Assembly (NCBI GenBank): GCA_963978545.1
Contig: OZ021724.1
Coordinates: 28,571,933-28,635,932 of the forward strand
DNA from: Linyphia triangularis
Lineage: Eukaryota; Arthropoda; Arachnida; Araneae; Linyphiidae
Reading direction: 5' to 3'
DNA length: 64,000 bases
Shown in pieces: positions 1 to 12,132 of the stretch. The translations under genes were made by a program, and so were the position numbers. The number at the start of each line of letters is the position of its first letter. Position 1 is the stretch's first letter. The notes under the pieces are model-generated. The model was not told where the DNA came from and did no database searches. It was given only the letters and a program-made list of their open reading frames with translations.

Positions 1-418
1 TGGCAATATTGGCTATGTTATTCGATGAACATTACACTATCGTGTCTTCAAATGTTGATGGGCGATACTCAAGAGCAGAGAAATTTGTGTTAAAGGCATT
101 CGTTTTTCAACTTTTTACTCTTTTATCGCAAGGTGGGGATGTTTAAAGCTCCTTAAGAGGCATTAGTACAGATATTTCAATCAAAATCGTTAGAGCCTTT
201 TTTCTTAGCAATTGCTAAAAACATGATATTTTCATATTTTCTACCTTATGCGCAATTTTGATGAAAATCTTAATTGTAGAACCCATAACCACCACTAACC
301 CGTACATCAAATTTGAGCTTAGTCGGTCAATTAATTTGGGAGGTATGCTGACTACGTACACATATAGACACACATTTTTTGGAGCCCTTTTTTAAAATTA
401 GCATGTTCCAGAGAAATA

Positions 419-420
<2 letters not shown>

Positions 421-456
<36 letters not shown>
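421..456. repeat. poly(A) tract, 36 bp
   Basis: An uninterrupted run of A, followed shortly by a shorter T run. No polyadenylation signal or target-site duplication was recognised beside it, so it is listed as a homopolymer and not as a retroposon tail. Confidence 0.9.
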
Positions 457-459
<3 letters not shown>

Positions 460-923
460 GGTACAAAATAGTTTTTTTTTTAAATTAACCTATTTGTTGC
501 AACATATGATGGGATTGAAGGATTGAATTGTGCCTTGCCATGTGATATTCGAAATGAGTGTTAGAAATGCATTTCCTAATTTGACTTATGTCATTCAGCA
601 GATTGCCTAGGAAGGTATGAAATATTTATTATTTCATATTTTAAAAACACTTTCGGCAATATGTTGGCAATAATATTTTGTGAAATTTTTGATCTTGACA
701 AAAATAGTTTTTAATTTTAATGTTTGGCTTTTATTGTTGACTTTGTACAAAACCACACTGAGATTTAGTATATATATATGGTTTTGCGATATGTTATCGT
801 AGAAGCTACGCTTAAAATTTTTTTTGTAAATAACCTTTTCAAATAAAAGAAATTTATTAGAAGTTAAAATATACTTTTGAAAAGGAAAATAAAACAGAAA
901 ATAAGATCGTTTTATATTCGTTG

Positions 924-1205
924 TTATATATTTTTCAGACTTATACCTCTGTCATATTGAAATTTTTTTATTAATATATTTGTTAAAGGAACGAAAATCA
1001 GTTTCCATACCATTCCAGTTACTTGACATTTTTTAGGACCCAGTTGAACCTCAACTACATAGACTTTTATCGATGTCATTAAGTTCATTTCAGTAGTATC
1101 AGACTTATGGAAGCTATAATTTTCAGCGTAAGGGATGAATAGATGGATAAGCACTATCAAAGTAATTGCATACATAGAATCAGCATTCATATTATTCAGA
1201 AACAA
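924..1205 (-). CDS. candidate secreted-peptide first exon (unproven)
   Basis: I do not recognise this 93-codon frame. A second in-frame Met starts MYAITLIVLIHLFIPYAE, which looks like a signal peptide: a hydrophobic core ending in a small or polar cleavage-like site. A hydrophilic stretch follows (NYSFHKSDTTEMNL), then VQLGPKKCQ. The bases coding CQ are followed by GTAACT, so a splice donor inside the frame is possible, which would end the exon near 1020. The stretch is less AT-rich than its surroundings. Against it, several open frames of this length are expected by chance in 64 kb of such DNA, and no second exon was identified. Only one Cys is present, so no toxin or other family is suggested. 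Confidence 0.22.
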   Translation of the reverse strand: MFLNNMNADSMYAITLIVLIHLFIPYAENYSFHKSDTTEMNLMTSIKVYVVEVQLGPKKCQVTGMVWKLIFVPLTNILIKKFQYDRGISLKNI

Positions 1206-2199
1206 GTCAAAAATAGAGGTAAATATTTTTGTCGCTTACCATATTTTCTAAATATGGTTGGAAAAATGCGATCGAAATTAACAAGTGAAAGTGGTAATTT
1301 TATTAATTAACAGATATCCTTACAGTAAATTAGCATAAACAATCGGCTTTTAATGTATTATAATATTGTATTGGAACTGTTAATAAACTTGCCAACCTAA
1401 TTTGATGAAATTTCAGTATTGACGGTTAGGCAATCATATTTCAATATTGATTTCAAATATTGACGAGTAGGTAAGATTTCTTTTTACCAAATGTCTTCCA
1501 CTCATATTCATTGACATCTCACCACAGGAACATAACTTTAAGATGTTTTAAAAACCACCATGCACGTAATATTTCTGTAGTGTTCTAATTTAATTAAGAA
1601 ATTCCGATTGTCTGTATGTTGTATTTTATCTGTTTGTAGAAGCAATATTTTACGGATATGATTCAACTATTAGCAAGACATAAAGTGTTAATGCCTTTGT
1701 AAAATAACATAAAGTTATATAAAGTTTCACTAAGTTAGTATTTGTCTATTTTAATTTACTTCTGATCATTATCTTTTCAGTTAATTAGGTGTCCATAAAT
1801 GTATTTCACACTTACAAAATGAACCTCTTTTCTAAGATGAGTGATCGTTTTTTGGATAACCTTTATGTACTTAACATAATGTCCTTCAACACGCTTTGAC
1901 ATTCTATAGAGAAATACTTTTCATCCTTTAGAATTCGTACACATTTTCGTCGAAAACAATCCTGAAATTAAATTCAGGTTAGAAGCTTGATCTACCTCTT
2001 AAAGATAATATTACTAACGCACACACTTTTAGAACATTAAAAGTCAATTTTAAAAACCTTAAGCATTTTTGAATGTTAAGACTGAAACAAACCTCATCAA
2101 AATAACATCATGAAATATTTTACTAGATTTACTCTAAATACCACAGTCTTGACGAGATGTTTGCAATCCATTGAAACTAACTTGAGAAATGATTCGCAT

Positions 2200-2661
2200 T
2201 TCTGTTAAATGGACTATCCAGTAGCACACCTATGATATGGGTCCCTGATCCGGTTCAGACAGCTCTTGATTCATGATGCGAGTTGCAAAAGGAATTCAAG
2301 ACATCTGGAACTCATGGGTGAGGGCTAATTTGGGACACATTAGAAGGGGCCTTTGAATTCACTCTGTCATTATTCATGATGTTCTCACTATTACGCTGAT
2401 CAGGAGGATGAATTTTCACTCTTTGGACTGCAATAGCTTTGCTTCTGAGATATGTCTGAAGTAATATTTGGAATTGAAGTTGAGTGAGGATATCAGGTGG
2501 GTAACGTTTGAGGAAGAATTATTCTTAGATAACTGATAAGAGTTTTTATCTTGTTTTTGAAATGGATGGTAAAATTCATCAAGATATCTAATTATTCCTG
2601 GTATCGTCCGAGAATGCGAGTCTTCCTTGATAAAAACATGTTTGTAATTATTTAATAACAA
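2200..2661 (-). pseudogene. coding-like, frame-broken stretch, unrecognised
   Basis: On the minus strand two overlapping frames look coding in composition. The first (81 codons, from 2661) contains RYLDEFYHPFQKQDKNSYQL and stops near 2416. The second, shifted by one base, is open for about 69 codons with FFLKRYPPDILTQLQFQILL at its start and KIHPPDQ further on, ending at a TGA near 2310. The upstream part of the first frame plus the downstream second frame would read as one continuous protein interrupted by a frameshift near 2520. I do not recognise the family; an old transposon or gene fragment is possible. The stretch is visibly less AT-rich than its neighbours. Low confidence. Confidence 0.22.
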
Positions 2662-3389
2662 AATATTTTAGAGCAATAGTTATTTAAACTTCTTTTTCAA
2701 AATATTTACTTGTGATTTGCATTGTAAAATATAAGATAGTTTAACCAATCTTTAAATTTTTTTTACAAAACTGAGTTGCCAATGCACCTTAGTTGTTAAA
2801 AGTATTGGTTAAAATAATTTTTTACAAAAGTACGCAGTCTTTTAAAATGTGGTAGTTGTATGTGAAAACTTCAGGGGATGGGAATCTAGCCATATCAATT
2901 GTAAAATAGCTTTCGCTGAATTTATATATTTAATTCTATCAGATCTTTCTGCTACTCCTGAATATTTTCCACGTTTCATGTATTTGGAGTTTTTACAAGT
3001 TTAATATATTCAATCTTCTACCTTTTCAATTTGCCGTGAAATTTTTATACATAAAATTGCAGTTTCTTTCAGCATATTATTACGCACTACCGATAAGAAT
3101 ATTGGTTCGCGCGAGGATTTCTTACTGTTTATAATAGAATAAAAGTGTTAAATTTTATCATTGTGATATCTCTTCTAAAAAAAAAACCACACTTGATAGC
3201 TGGGCTGTAGACATCCAAATTTAGTTGCCATGTAGGCAGAAAAGATTGAATATTTTATAAAACTTATATAGATATTGGTACATCTACTGCATATGGTTTT
3301 AATTCTTAATTCAAGGAATTTGAGGAATTTTTGAAAATAATTTTTAGTTTTCTTTTATTTTTCGACATAGAAATTCTAATAATAAGGGT

Positions 3390-3770
3390 TTATGTAGCAA
3401 TTAACTTTTTAGCGAGAAAAATGAGCCTCTGCTCTCTCAGCAATAAACCTTTCAGCGAGTGAGGCGAGCTTGTTCTTGGATAGTAATAAATCTTTTAGAA
3501 AGCGAAGTAAGACTGTGTTTGTTCAGTAATGAACCTTTCAGAGAGTAAAACGATCCTGTGCTTGCGTAGCAATGGACCTTTTAGCTAGCGAAATGAGCAT
3601 ATGCTTGCTTAGCAATGAACCTTTCAGTAAATAAAGCGAGCTTGCGCTTGCAATGAACCTTTTAGAGAATGAAGGGTGTCCGTCCTCATGTGGTAATGGA
3701 CTTAAAGGAAAGCGAAACATGTTTGGGCTTACCTAGAAATAAGTCTTTTAGCAAACGAAGTGAACCTGGT
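3390..3770. repeat. 43-bp minisatellite, array 1 (~8.5 diverged units)
   Basis: About eight and a half diverged units of roughly 43 bp. Each unit contains a recurring core like GCAATGAACCTTTTAGCGAG followed by CGAAGTGAGCTT. Read on the minus strand the units encode a loosely repeating peptide (LAKRFIA, LLKGSL), but stops and indels between units argue against a protein. A second array with the same core and the same flanking sequence lies at 4115-4350. Confidence 0.85.
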
Positions 3771-4114
3771 TTGAGAAGCTTCGAAATGCTGTGGCCTATA
3801 CACAATGGTGGGCCTACGCAACATGAAATTCCGCCCCCCATCTAATATTGAATAAAAATATTCAAAAAATAAGACAAAAATAAAAAATAAAACAGGCTAG
3901 TAATATCATTTTATCCATAGATGTATTATGTCATATAAGCTTATCACAAATAAGATATACAAAATATATAGTAATTTAAAAAATTGTTTAACAAATATGA
4001 ATAGATTTTTTAACGTATGTTCCTTAATTTGTCTTAAAATGATGTGAAATAATAAAAGTAGCATGGAGTTTAGAATTCTAAATAAGCATAATAGGGGGTT
4101 AAAAGTATTCTAAA

Positions 4115-4350
4115 TAAGGGCTTACGTGGCAATGAACCTTTTGGCGAGCGAAGTGAGCTTATGCTTGCTCAGCAATGAACCTTTCAGCGAGTAAAGTGAG
4201 CATGTGCTTGTAATGAACCTTTAAGCAAGCGAAGTGAGCCAGTGCCTACGTAGCAATGGACAAAAAAGTGAGCAAAACGAGCTTCGGTCTGTGTAACAAT
4301 GAACCTTTTAGCGAACGAAGTGTACCTGGTCCATGAAGCGTCCAAACCTG
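4115..4350. repeat. 43-bp minisatellite, array 2 (~5 units)
   Basis: About five units of the same 43-bp repeat as in 3390-3770. Both arrays end in a CCTGG junction and then share several hundred bases of similar flank: CTAATATTG, then ATATTCAAAAAAT, then TATGTTCCTTAATTTG, then GTTTAGAATTC. This makes the pair a tandem duplication of array plus flank with a period near 545-560 bp. Confidence 0.85.
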
Positions 4351-4640
4351 GGACCTGTATAAAATAACGAATCTTCGCAACACAGGGCAATGCAGCTAAT
4401 ATTGGATAAAATATTCAAAAAATGAAACAAAAAAATCCATATAAGTAACATCGTCATATTATTCATCGATGTTCTATGTCGTGTAAGATTTAAAAAATTA
4501 TATAGTAATTTAAAAATTTGTTTTGTTAATATGGATAAATTTCTAATGCAAGTTTAATGTATGTTCCTTAATTTGATTTAGAGTGATGTGATATAATAGA
4601 AGTAAGATAAAGTTTAGAATTCCAAATAAGATAAAATTGG

Positions 4641-7050
4641 TTTACACAAACCACATTAACACCCTTGGGTAACAATTCGGATGTATGGTTCCAATTAAGA
4701 ACTTTGCAGAATAATTACCTGAGAATGGCGATAAATATACATGATGGATGGGAAATGGATAGAATTTACCGAACTACTTACTCCAAAGAGCGTTGCAATT
4801 ATTTTCATGTGCTTTGTTAGGATATGCCATTGAAGTTGTTTCTTAAAACTATATTGGTATCACTTAAGAATTACTGTTAAAAAATGGTTTGATGGAAATG
4901 GAAGAATATTGAAGTGCTCAAGTAAAAATATTGTACACGTATTTTTAATTAAAAAAAAAAAAAAACGAAGAAAAAAAAAAAAAAATATTTTTCATTGATT
5001 ATATAAAATGATTTTTAATGTAAAAATTTACATTGGAAATTCTTAATAAATATTTAATTCGAAATAGCTTTAACACAACTTTGATGCTTCCTGCACAGTT
5101 GAAACGGGAAAAAATATCTTACAGTCAACATTTGGTTGAAAGCAAAGCAAATGAATTATTAAATTTGTTAATAATAATAAATAGTTTATTAGTAACTTGA
5201 GCATAAATTTACAGATCGGAGCTCAAAACATGTAAATTAATAATAAATTATTGGTATATACAATAAAATAAAATGTTAAAAACCATATTTTTATCAATTC
5301 TTCGTGTCCCCCCCCCCCCCCCCCTAAAGGAAATATAATATTCAAATTATAAAGTCAAGGGAAAACCTATACATGTTTTTAATGATAAATAAACACATAA
5401 ATTTGATTACATAAAAGTTTTCAGCATTATCAAATAGTTATTGTTGATACCAACGAACAGCTAATAAGACGAGATATTATTTTGTTCAAATAATTCCCAT
5501 GCTGTTTTTTAATCTAAAAAAACGAGAAATAGAAAAAAAAATTCAACTTTGGAATTCTAAACTTTTTCAACTAGGCTATTAATACTACTTTGTGGCCGTA
5601 GGCTTATGTCATCAATAATAAATTTTTTTACAGTATTTTGTTCTTCCGTATGAACTTCCGATTCCTGTTTCTAATGCGTTTCTTCTGATTGTTTGCAAGA
5701 AAATTTTATAAAAAAATAAAATACTTAGGTGAGGAAACGTAAGAAATACTTTAAAAAAAAAAAAAAAATAAAAAAAAAAGGAAGTTCTACAATTCTTTCT
5801 AAAATTTAATCTGTTGAAGAAGTGTCATTTATTGTTTGGATTTCCGAATGAGTTTTAAAAAATACAATCTATGTTGTTCTGAGATTTTTTTTTTCTTCAA
5901 AATAACTAAAGAAAAATGTTTATAGTTTTCAACTTGCTAAATATTTTAAAATAAAATTCTTTTCAATAAAATGCATACAAAAAAGGGTATAGTACTTGCC
6001 AGCACATCAAAAAAAGCTCCTAAAATAATTTGCTATATTATAAAGAGTTAATTCATTTTGAAAATTATTTTACGATTATAGACCAAAACCTTAATTTCAA
6101 AATAAGTTTATAAAATCCAGTTTATCACTTCATTGTTCTGTTCTCTGTTTATTTTGTAATTCAAAATTTGATTTTTTTTTTAATATTGAAAAAATAATAT
6201 TTTTTAATAAACTAAAAAAAGTATTTATAAATCTTTGTATTTATATTGATAAATATCTTAACTTATTTAAAAAAGCTATGGCATTAACACTTTGAAAATT
6301 ATAAGAAAAAATCATGAATGCGAGCCATGGAAATAGTATTACACCTTTTGCAATGCTAAGATTTGCACGAAGGTTGATACTAAATCACAAGAAGTCACGA
6401 TTTGAACTATTTCTACACTTTTGGGTACGAAAAGCACAATGGCTACTTTTTCAAAGTATGTAATCATCATAACGATTTTGTGGGGGATGGTTGTAACTAT
6501 AAGAAAATGTTGTTAGGAAGTCTTAGGGGAAAATACTATGTTTGGTACCTGTAAATTAATAAATAGCATGGCACCCTAAGTCTGCGTAAAATTCCAGCTG
6601 CTTCTATTTAACTATCAAGAGGTCAAAATTGGACTAACATCGATTATACTAGATGTAACAGTTTTAACTTTGGAGGGATGTACTTATTCGGGGAAGGGGC
6701 AGGGGGGAGGGGTGCAATTATTTAACTTCCCTTTTCATGTAAAATAATTCTAATGTTTTAGTTTAAATTAGGGTTTTAAAAAAATGGTAAATCGTTTGAC
6801 AGTAAAATATAAATAATTTACATGCATCCATTTTATATATTTTTGTAAAAAGTATTTTATTAAGTAACATAAGTTATATTACATGTAATTTCCAAGAATT
6901 AAGTTTTTAATTTGTATCAGTATTTCCATTTACTGTTTAAATTTTATTCTATTTTACCACTAAATGTTTAGTATATATGCTTTAATGCATGTTATCAATG
7001 GCAAACATAGTAAGCCCATTTTTAAATCCAAATGAGATATTTGTATCAAT
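4641..7050. other. AT-rich noncoding DNA, no gene seen
   Basis: A/T homopolymer runs dominate (for example near 4950-4985 and 5750-5780). A pure C tract of 17 bases sits at 5308-5324. I see no splice-bounded open frame or repeat with recognisable ends. Confidence 0.6.
5308..5324. repeat. poly(C) tract, 17 bp
   Basis: A run of 17 C in otherwise AT-rich DNA. Such a run is prone to length miscalls. Confidence 0.85.
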
Positions 7051-7051
7051 G

Positions 7052-7786
7052 TTAAGGGGACTTGGTACCCTTCAAAACTTTTTTTATTTACGCCTTTAAA
7101 ATTATAATTTTTACATATTTGGAAGTATTTTTACGCAAAGACTAAATTTTATTTAAAAAAAAAGTACACGTAGTGCTGTACCATCCTTAAAATTATTTTT
7201 TTTTTTTTTTTTAAATCATCAAATTTCAAATTCTATCTTCTTTTTCATTTTTCAATATTTTTTGCTGATTTTTTTAAGAAAATTTTTTCTAGTAATATAC
7301 TATAACTTTTTAGACAACAGATTTAGAATAAAGAAGATAGTTTTCGAGAAAAAGCATAATTACTCTGACTAAAGGTAAAAAAGCAATAAAAAACGGGTAT
7401 TTTTGAACATTTAAATTTGTAAAACAGAGTTTTTATTTTATTTAAAAATCCATGCGTATTTTTTTAAACTACATATTAAAAAGACAAAAAAAAAAAAAAA
7501 AAATCAAGTCATTTCATTCATATTTACCGAAGTTTTAGCATTTTGAGTAAAGTGGGAATTTCAAAAATCACGAACTGAGAAAAATAGGTTCGAAATATCA
7601 AAGGAGCTATTGCAGCAATGCTAAATTCTCTATAAAAATATAGTTTTTATGCTATTGCAGTTATCGAATCTGCTCAAAAGCTTGCCAGAATAAGGAGAAT
7701 GTGTCAAAGATTATAAACACGCAAAAAATAGAAAATTTATATTTTTATTATTTTTTGTGAAAACAAAGGGTACCAAGTCCCCTTAA
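7052..7786. mobile_element. TTAA-flanked terminal-inverted-repeat element (MITE)
   Basis: The ends are perfect inverted repeats: GGGGACTTGGTACCCTT at 7056-7072 and its reverse complement at 7766-7782. Each end is flanked by TTAA (7052-7055 and 7783-7786). A TTAA duplication is the hallmark of piggyBac-type insertion, so this is read as a non-autonomous element of that general type, about 727 bp between the TTAAs. The interior is AT-rich with long A and T runs and no transposase frame. The exact ends suggest a fairly young insertion. The superfamily is inferred from the duplication only. A second element with similar G-rich ends lies at 12996-14143. Confidence 0.8.
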
Positions 7787-10660
7787 CGTGGAATCCGACT
7801 CTTTCTTTATGGACATCTGTAGTGTGTTCTTTCTGAAAAAAGAGACTTCCGAAAGTGTATGTAAGAGGACTAATCATAATTGTGGTTTCATTCATTCTTA
7901 AGTTATTAATTACACCTATGTATACATATTTTTAAAAATTTAAAATTCTACATTTATTTGAAATTGTCTAATATAGATATTTTAAATATTTATTATAATT
8001 GAAAACTAGGTGATATTTTTTTTGTAATTTTAGAGGACTTATAATTAATCACTCAGGAATAAACGGCATCTAGTCATTTTTAATAAAGCAATTAACTCCA
8101 CACTTTGTTAGGCAAAACATATAATTTACAAATACAATGTTAGAATTTTCTTAATTAAAAGTTTTATACTTGTGATTATTTAAAAGCTTCTTAATTAAGG
8201 TTTTGTTTTTTTCTTGTTTTCTTTAATAAATTTATTAAAAAAAAACAGGCGTGAAATTTATAAATGTGAACACCTTCTGCGTTTGTCTTTATCACAGTAA
8301 CATAACAACTAACCTTATTCATTAAATTAACAATCTCATAAAAAACAAGCATAATCAACGTATACAAAATACTTAACATCTTCTTTTATTTAAAAAAAAA
8401 AAAAATCTCGTATAAAAAAAAAAAAAAAAAAAAAAAAGATGCTTGAAATTCCTTACCTTTTCCGAATCAAGAACAACGAATTTTAATTAAGAGCTCAGAA
8501 AAAAAAATAATAGTTTTTCAGAGTCGGCATCTAAAAGAAAAAGGTCTCTTAATCAAAAAACAAAGTTTTTACAGTTCGAATTTCATTTCTATGCTAAAAA
8601 TAGAGTCGAGTCCGCAAAATTCAAACTTCAGACCAACACAAGGATAATAAAGTTGAGAAAATTCACAAAGGCTACCTGGTTTTATTGTGATTTGTAAGCT
8701 TAAGCAGTTAGATGAAAAGTCGTCGAAAGAAACCGATCCTCGCTACTAATATGTTAAAGCTTCTTTTTGTACCTCCAAGAAAATTGCCCGTGTTTCAGAA
8801 TGCAGAATCGAGTTGAATACGTGATTTGGTTTATAATTTGTATTCAAATGTTTCGCTGGAAATACTTTAGTATGTTGAAAGCTTATGGCAAAGTGTCATA
8901 TTACGAAAGAAAGTTTAAAACCTGGCAAGTTATTCCAAAGTAAAAACTAAAAAAAGCTTCTTTGCCTATGCAATTGTCTAAATCTTCAGCTATTTTTTTT
9001 CCATGGAGAGATCTTAAGTAAACAGTATTGGCATTAAGTATGGAGGGACATATTTAATATTTTTATTTCTATTTGGAACAGAATCAAGATATAAGAATTG
9101 GTCTTATTATTATATTTATTATCATATTGGTCTGTATTATTATATGAGAATTTTCTAACTGGAGGTTGTTCAAATAGGAATATGTGGTAGCGTTATATTC
9201 TAGACCTTCATGAGATTATTTTGAAATTTTTTTTTTACGTATTTAAAAAAAATATAGACTTTTGAGGTTTTTCCTTGATTAAATTTAAAAAATAAGTTGG
9301 GTGTTTTATAATATACAAAGAAATTTAGATGAAATCATAATATACATGATCGTTAATTCTCTGTGATGGTAACTTTTGCTATTATTGATCATTACATGTT
9401 TTATGATAGAAGATTTTTTATATTTTATATACTAAGCAAATATTCAATCATTTATGGTGTAACTATTATTGTAAAGATTGAGAATATGTTGTTCAAATTT
9501 AAAGGTTTTGGTTTATATTATGATGTGCAATGATTTTTTTTTCTCCTAAAATATTATTTTTTTATTTCTAAAAACAGAAGAAATGTGGTTTGTTTTGTAT
9601 TCTTAATTTTGTACACAATAAAGGTAAATCTGGTCAAATCCACAGCTTAGTTCCGGACTACATCGAACATCTATGTTTAAGTTAGGAATCTAACCCGACA
9701 CTATCTTTTCAAAAATATCTATCCAGTCACCCGTCACCATGAAAATTATGCAATTCAGTAGTCAGAACTAATACATTCATTTTAGTGAAACCTGATTAGG
9801 GTATCTGGTTGATAGGTCCAAGAGTCTAAATAAAAATTAAAATTGGTCTGCAAGATGAATTTCTAGACTTGTGAAGATTATATAATAACAATTATTATCA
9901 TAACAATGATTGTTGATATAGATCATAAGAATGATTGTTGATATAGATCATAAGAAAATCTGCATTTATTAAGTAACATTTTTATCAATTGTTTCTAAAA
10001 TTTTATCGAACCATACACTTTTTCATTATTTTTTAATTGTTAGCTTCAATACTAAACTATAGTGATTAGCTTAAAAATATTGATTAGCTAGGGATAATAT
10101 TCTTTCCAAAAACTAGAAATTATCATATATAGTTTTCAGCTAAACATGTATCACCAATTTGAAGATATTTTGTTATTAAATTTTAACCAAATGTCTACCA
10201 AATCTCTAAATAGGTGAGCATTTTTTATTTCTACCATATTTATATGAGTAACTTATCTATATCTAATCTATCATATCTATATCTACTAGAAAGCAACACC
10301 GAAAAGTTTCTCTTCAGACGCAATGATTTTCAAAGTAGTTACCTACTACCAGTAAAATGAATTCTGCATGCGTTTCCCAGACGAAATCCCGGTATATTGC
10401 GTCTATTAATTTAACACCTTTGAGACATTTCAATTGATTGTAAATCTCTTGTAAAGATAGGGATATAGTCAGAATGATTTCTCAAGGGACACGAATAAAA
10501 ATTAAGTGGGAATTAATCTAAATGTAGGAAAAATTTAAATCACTCAAGCAGTTTGCATTTGATAATTTAACTTTTATTTGCAATGCCAGTTACAAACATA
10601 AAGAAATTTTCACAATAATTACTAAGTTTTTATTTTTTCAAGAAGTAAAAATGTGTATTG
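7787..10660. other. AT-rich noncoding DNA, no gene seen
   Basis: A/T runs, including two adjacent A tracts near 8389-8436. A 26-28-bp unit containing GATTGTTGATATAGATCATA is directly repeated at about 9907-9955. The short open frames present (for example 34 codons near 8715-8820) are within chance expectation. Confidence 0.55.
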
Positions 10661-10669
10661 TTCGATGTT

Positions 10670-10985
10670 TTTTAAAAGGATTAGGCACCATCTATAATAG
10701 CCCATATTAAGTCACATTTAATGTCTCATTTAATAACCAATTTTTCTAGCTTTCTGAATTTTTCACAGTATTATATTTGGATAGTTTCAAATACTTTAAC
10801 TTGAGGATTTTTATTATTTTTGAAGAAATAAAAAAATTAGGACTTTTCAAGAATAAGACGTATTATTTAAAAAAAGAAGTATGCTACTTATCATTTTTTC
10901 TTTGTGTTAAAATCTTGATATATATTAGAGAAACATGCAAAAGAATATCACACATTTATATGAAATAAATTTTAGATAGATTAAA
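10670..10985. mobile_element. truncated relative of the 13.0-14.1 kb TTAA element
   Basis: This stretch aligns by eye to the left part of the element at 12996-14143. Shared landmarks in order are TATTTGGATA, then AGGATTTTTATTATT / GAGATTTTTATTATT, then AAAAAAAGTATGCTACTTAT, then ATTAGAGAAACATG. Its left edge, TTAAAAGGATTAGGCACC, corresponds to the TTAAGGGGGTCCGGCGTC end of the other copy but has decayed. The right part of the element is missing. The small plus-strand open frame inside (10777-10968) is a by-product of the element and not a gene. Confidence 0.65.
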
Positions 10986-11329
10986 TGATACGATTCCAAA
11001 TATGTCAGACGAAGAATTGCACGTATTAGATTTAGCAAACCCATTTTTTTTAACTAGCCCCAGTAGCACAAAATACGAGGGCCAATATCGGATCAATACT
11101 TTCCAATCCCGATTTCTATCTTTGTTGATTGGCCATTGCTATGGATCTTGGCCAATCTCACCTAGTCCTGGGTAAAATGTACTGGAAGTGTTGAGTTGTT
11201 AATGCCGAGTTATAAAATTGAAATATAGTGTTATAAGAATGGACAGAGTGGTAAAAAATATGTTTTGGAATGGTTTTGACGTATTCAGTTTTTAAAATAT
11301 CGTTTAGTTTGGAACGATGCCCAGATCTC

Positions 11330-11540
11330 CAGTTTTCGACATTCGCCAGGGTAGCTGTATATTTATCGCATTAGCCAAGTAAGTGAGGTGACTTGGTTTT
11401 CGATTCCCCGCGTGTTGGGATATCAATAGATACGACAATGCATGGGACAATTCATCTCACGTCCAGTTTGAGTATGAATTTTTCAGGATTTCGCCAATTC
11501 GAGACATAAATTTTAGGTAATATACTACACTCACTAAGCA
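11330..11540 (+). mobile_element. possible tRNA-derived SINE fragment
   Basis: The stretch GCATTAGCCAAGTAAGTGAG resembles a tRNA A-box region. It is followed by GGTTTTCGATTCCCC, which resembles a B box with an insertion. A less AT-rich tail follows. The A-to-B spacing is shorter than in an intact tRNA, so if real this is a rearranged or decayed SINE head. No tail or target duplication was found. Confidence 0.3.
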
Positions 11541-11680
11541 CAGTATTGCGTATTAGTTCATAAGAAACACAGAAAATGATATTCTGATATTCTTTACGCA
11601 ATTACTATCCTATTTGAAAATTTTCTTCAGAAAAATCTCACTCTGTGCGATAAACTGAATTAATGGAAATTCTCTTTGGG

Positions 11681-11731
11681 AGTAAGGAGGTAAGTAAATT
11701 CTTATCCATCATGCATACTTTCCTCCTTACT
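11681..11731. repeat. inverted repeat, 16-bp arms
   Basis: The arms are AGTAAGGAGGTAAGTA (11681-11696) and its reverse complement with one mismatch (11716-11731), around a 19-base loop. The left arm contains a strong splice-donor-like GGAG/GTAAGT, but no exon was identified beside it. Confidence 0.7.
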
Positions 11732-12078
11732 TTGGCAATTATTCCGCAATTACGGTAATTGGTCCCAAAACATCAGGATTAATCTGACAAGAACGATAAA
11801 GCATTAGAGCCGAAACTTATCCTGTTTGGGAATTCTATGGGATTACTTACCATTGTTGTGTCTTTTATTTTTCTTAAAGAGACGGCAAGAGAAATTGCAT
11901 TTGATTTGCTTATATCCATTAACGCTTTTATTGAAACAAACTAGAAAACATTCTTATTAATAAGAACTTGTAAGAAAGAAATGTTTACTCATTCAATCTA
12001 TTTACTGAAACATCTATAAAGCCTTAGAGTTTTGATTCTAAACTATACAGTCTATGTTTTTTCCGTAACTTTGGACTG

Positions 12079-12132
12079 TTTGCACTTGTACTTAAGAGTT
12101 TGCACTTGTACTTAAGAGTTTGCACTTGTACA
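12079..12132. repeat. 20-bp tandem repeat, 2.7 copies
   Basis: The unit is TTTGCACTTGTACTTAAGAG. Copies start at 12079, 12099 and 12119 without mismatches until the third breaks off. Confidence 0.9.

Larger units (their letters stand above)
3390..4640. repeat. tandem duplication (minisatellite plus ~300-bp flank)
   Basis: The stretch after array 1 (about 3764-4090) recurs, diverged, after array 2 (about 4326-4635). Landmarks in order are TATGTTCCTTAATTTG at about 4016 and 4560, and GTTTAGAATTC(T/C)AAATAAG at about 4068 and 4612. The copies have drifted and differ in array length. No terminal inverted repeats were found, so unequal exchange is more likely than transposition. Confidence 0.7.

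Noticed and set aside
6360..6560. Overlapping short frames around GYEKHNGYFFKV
   Set aside because: About 50 codons, no start context or family match. Chance frames of this size are expected.
11681..11700. Strong GGAG/GTAAGT splice donor
   Set aside because: It falls inside the arm of an inverted repeat and no open exon precedes it.
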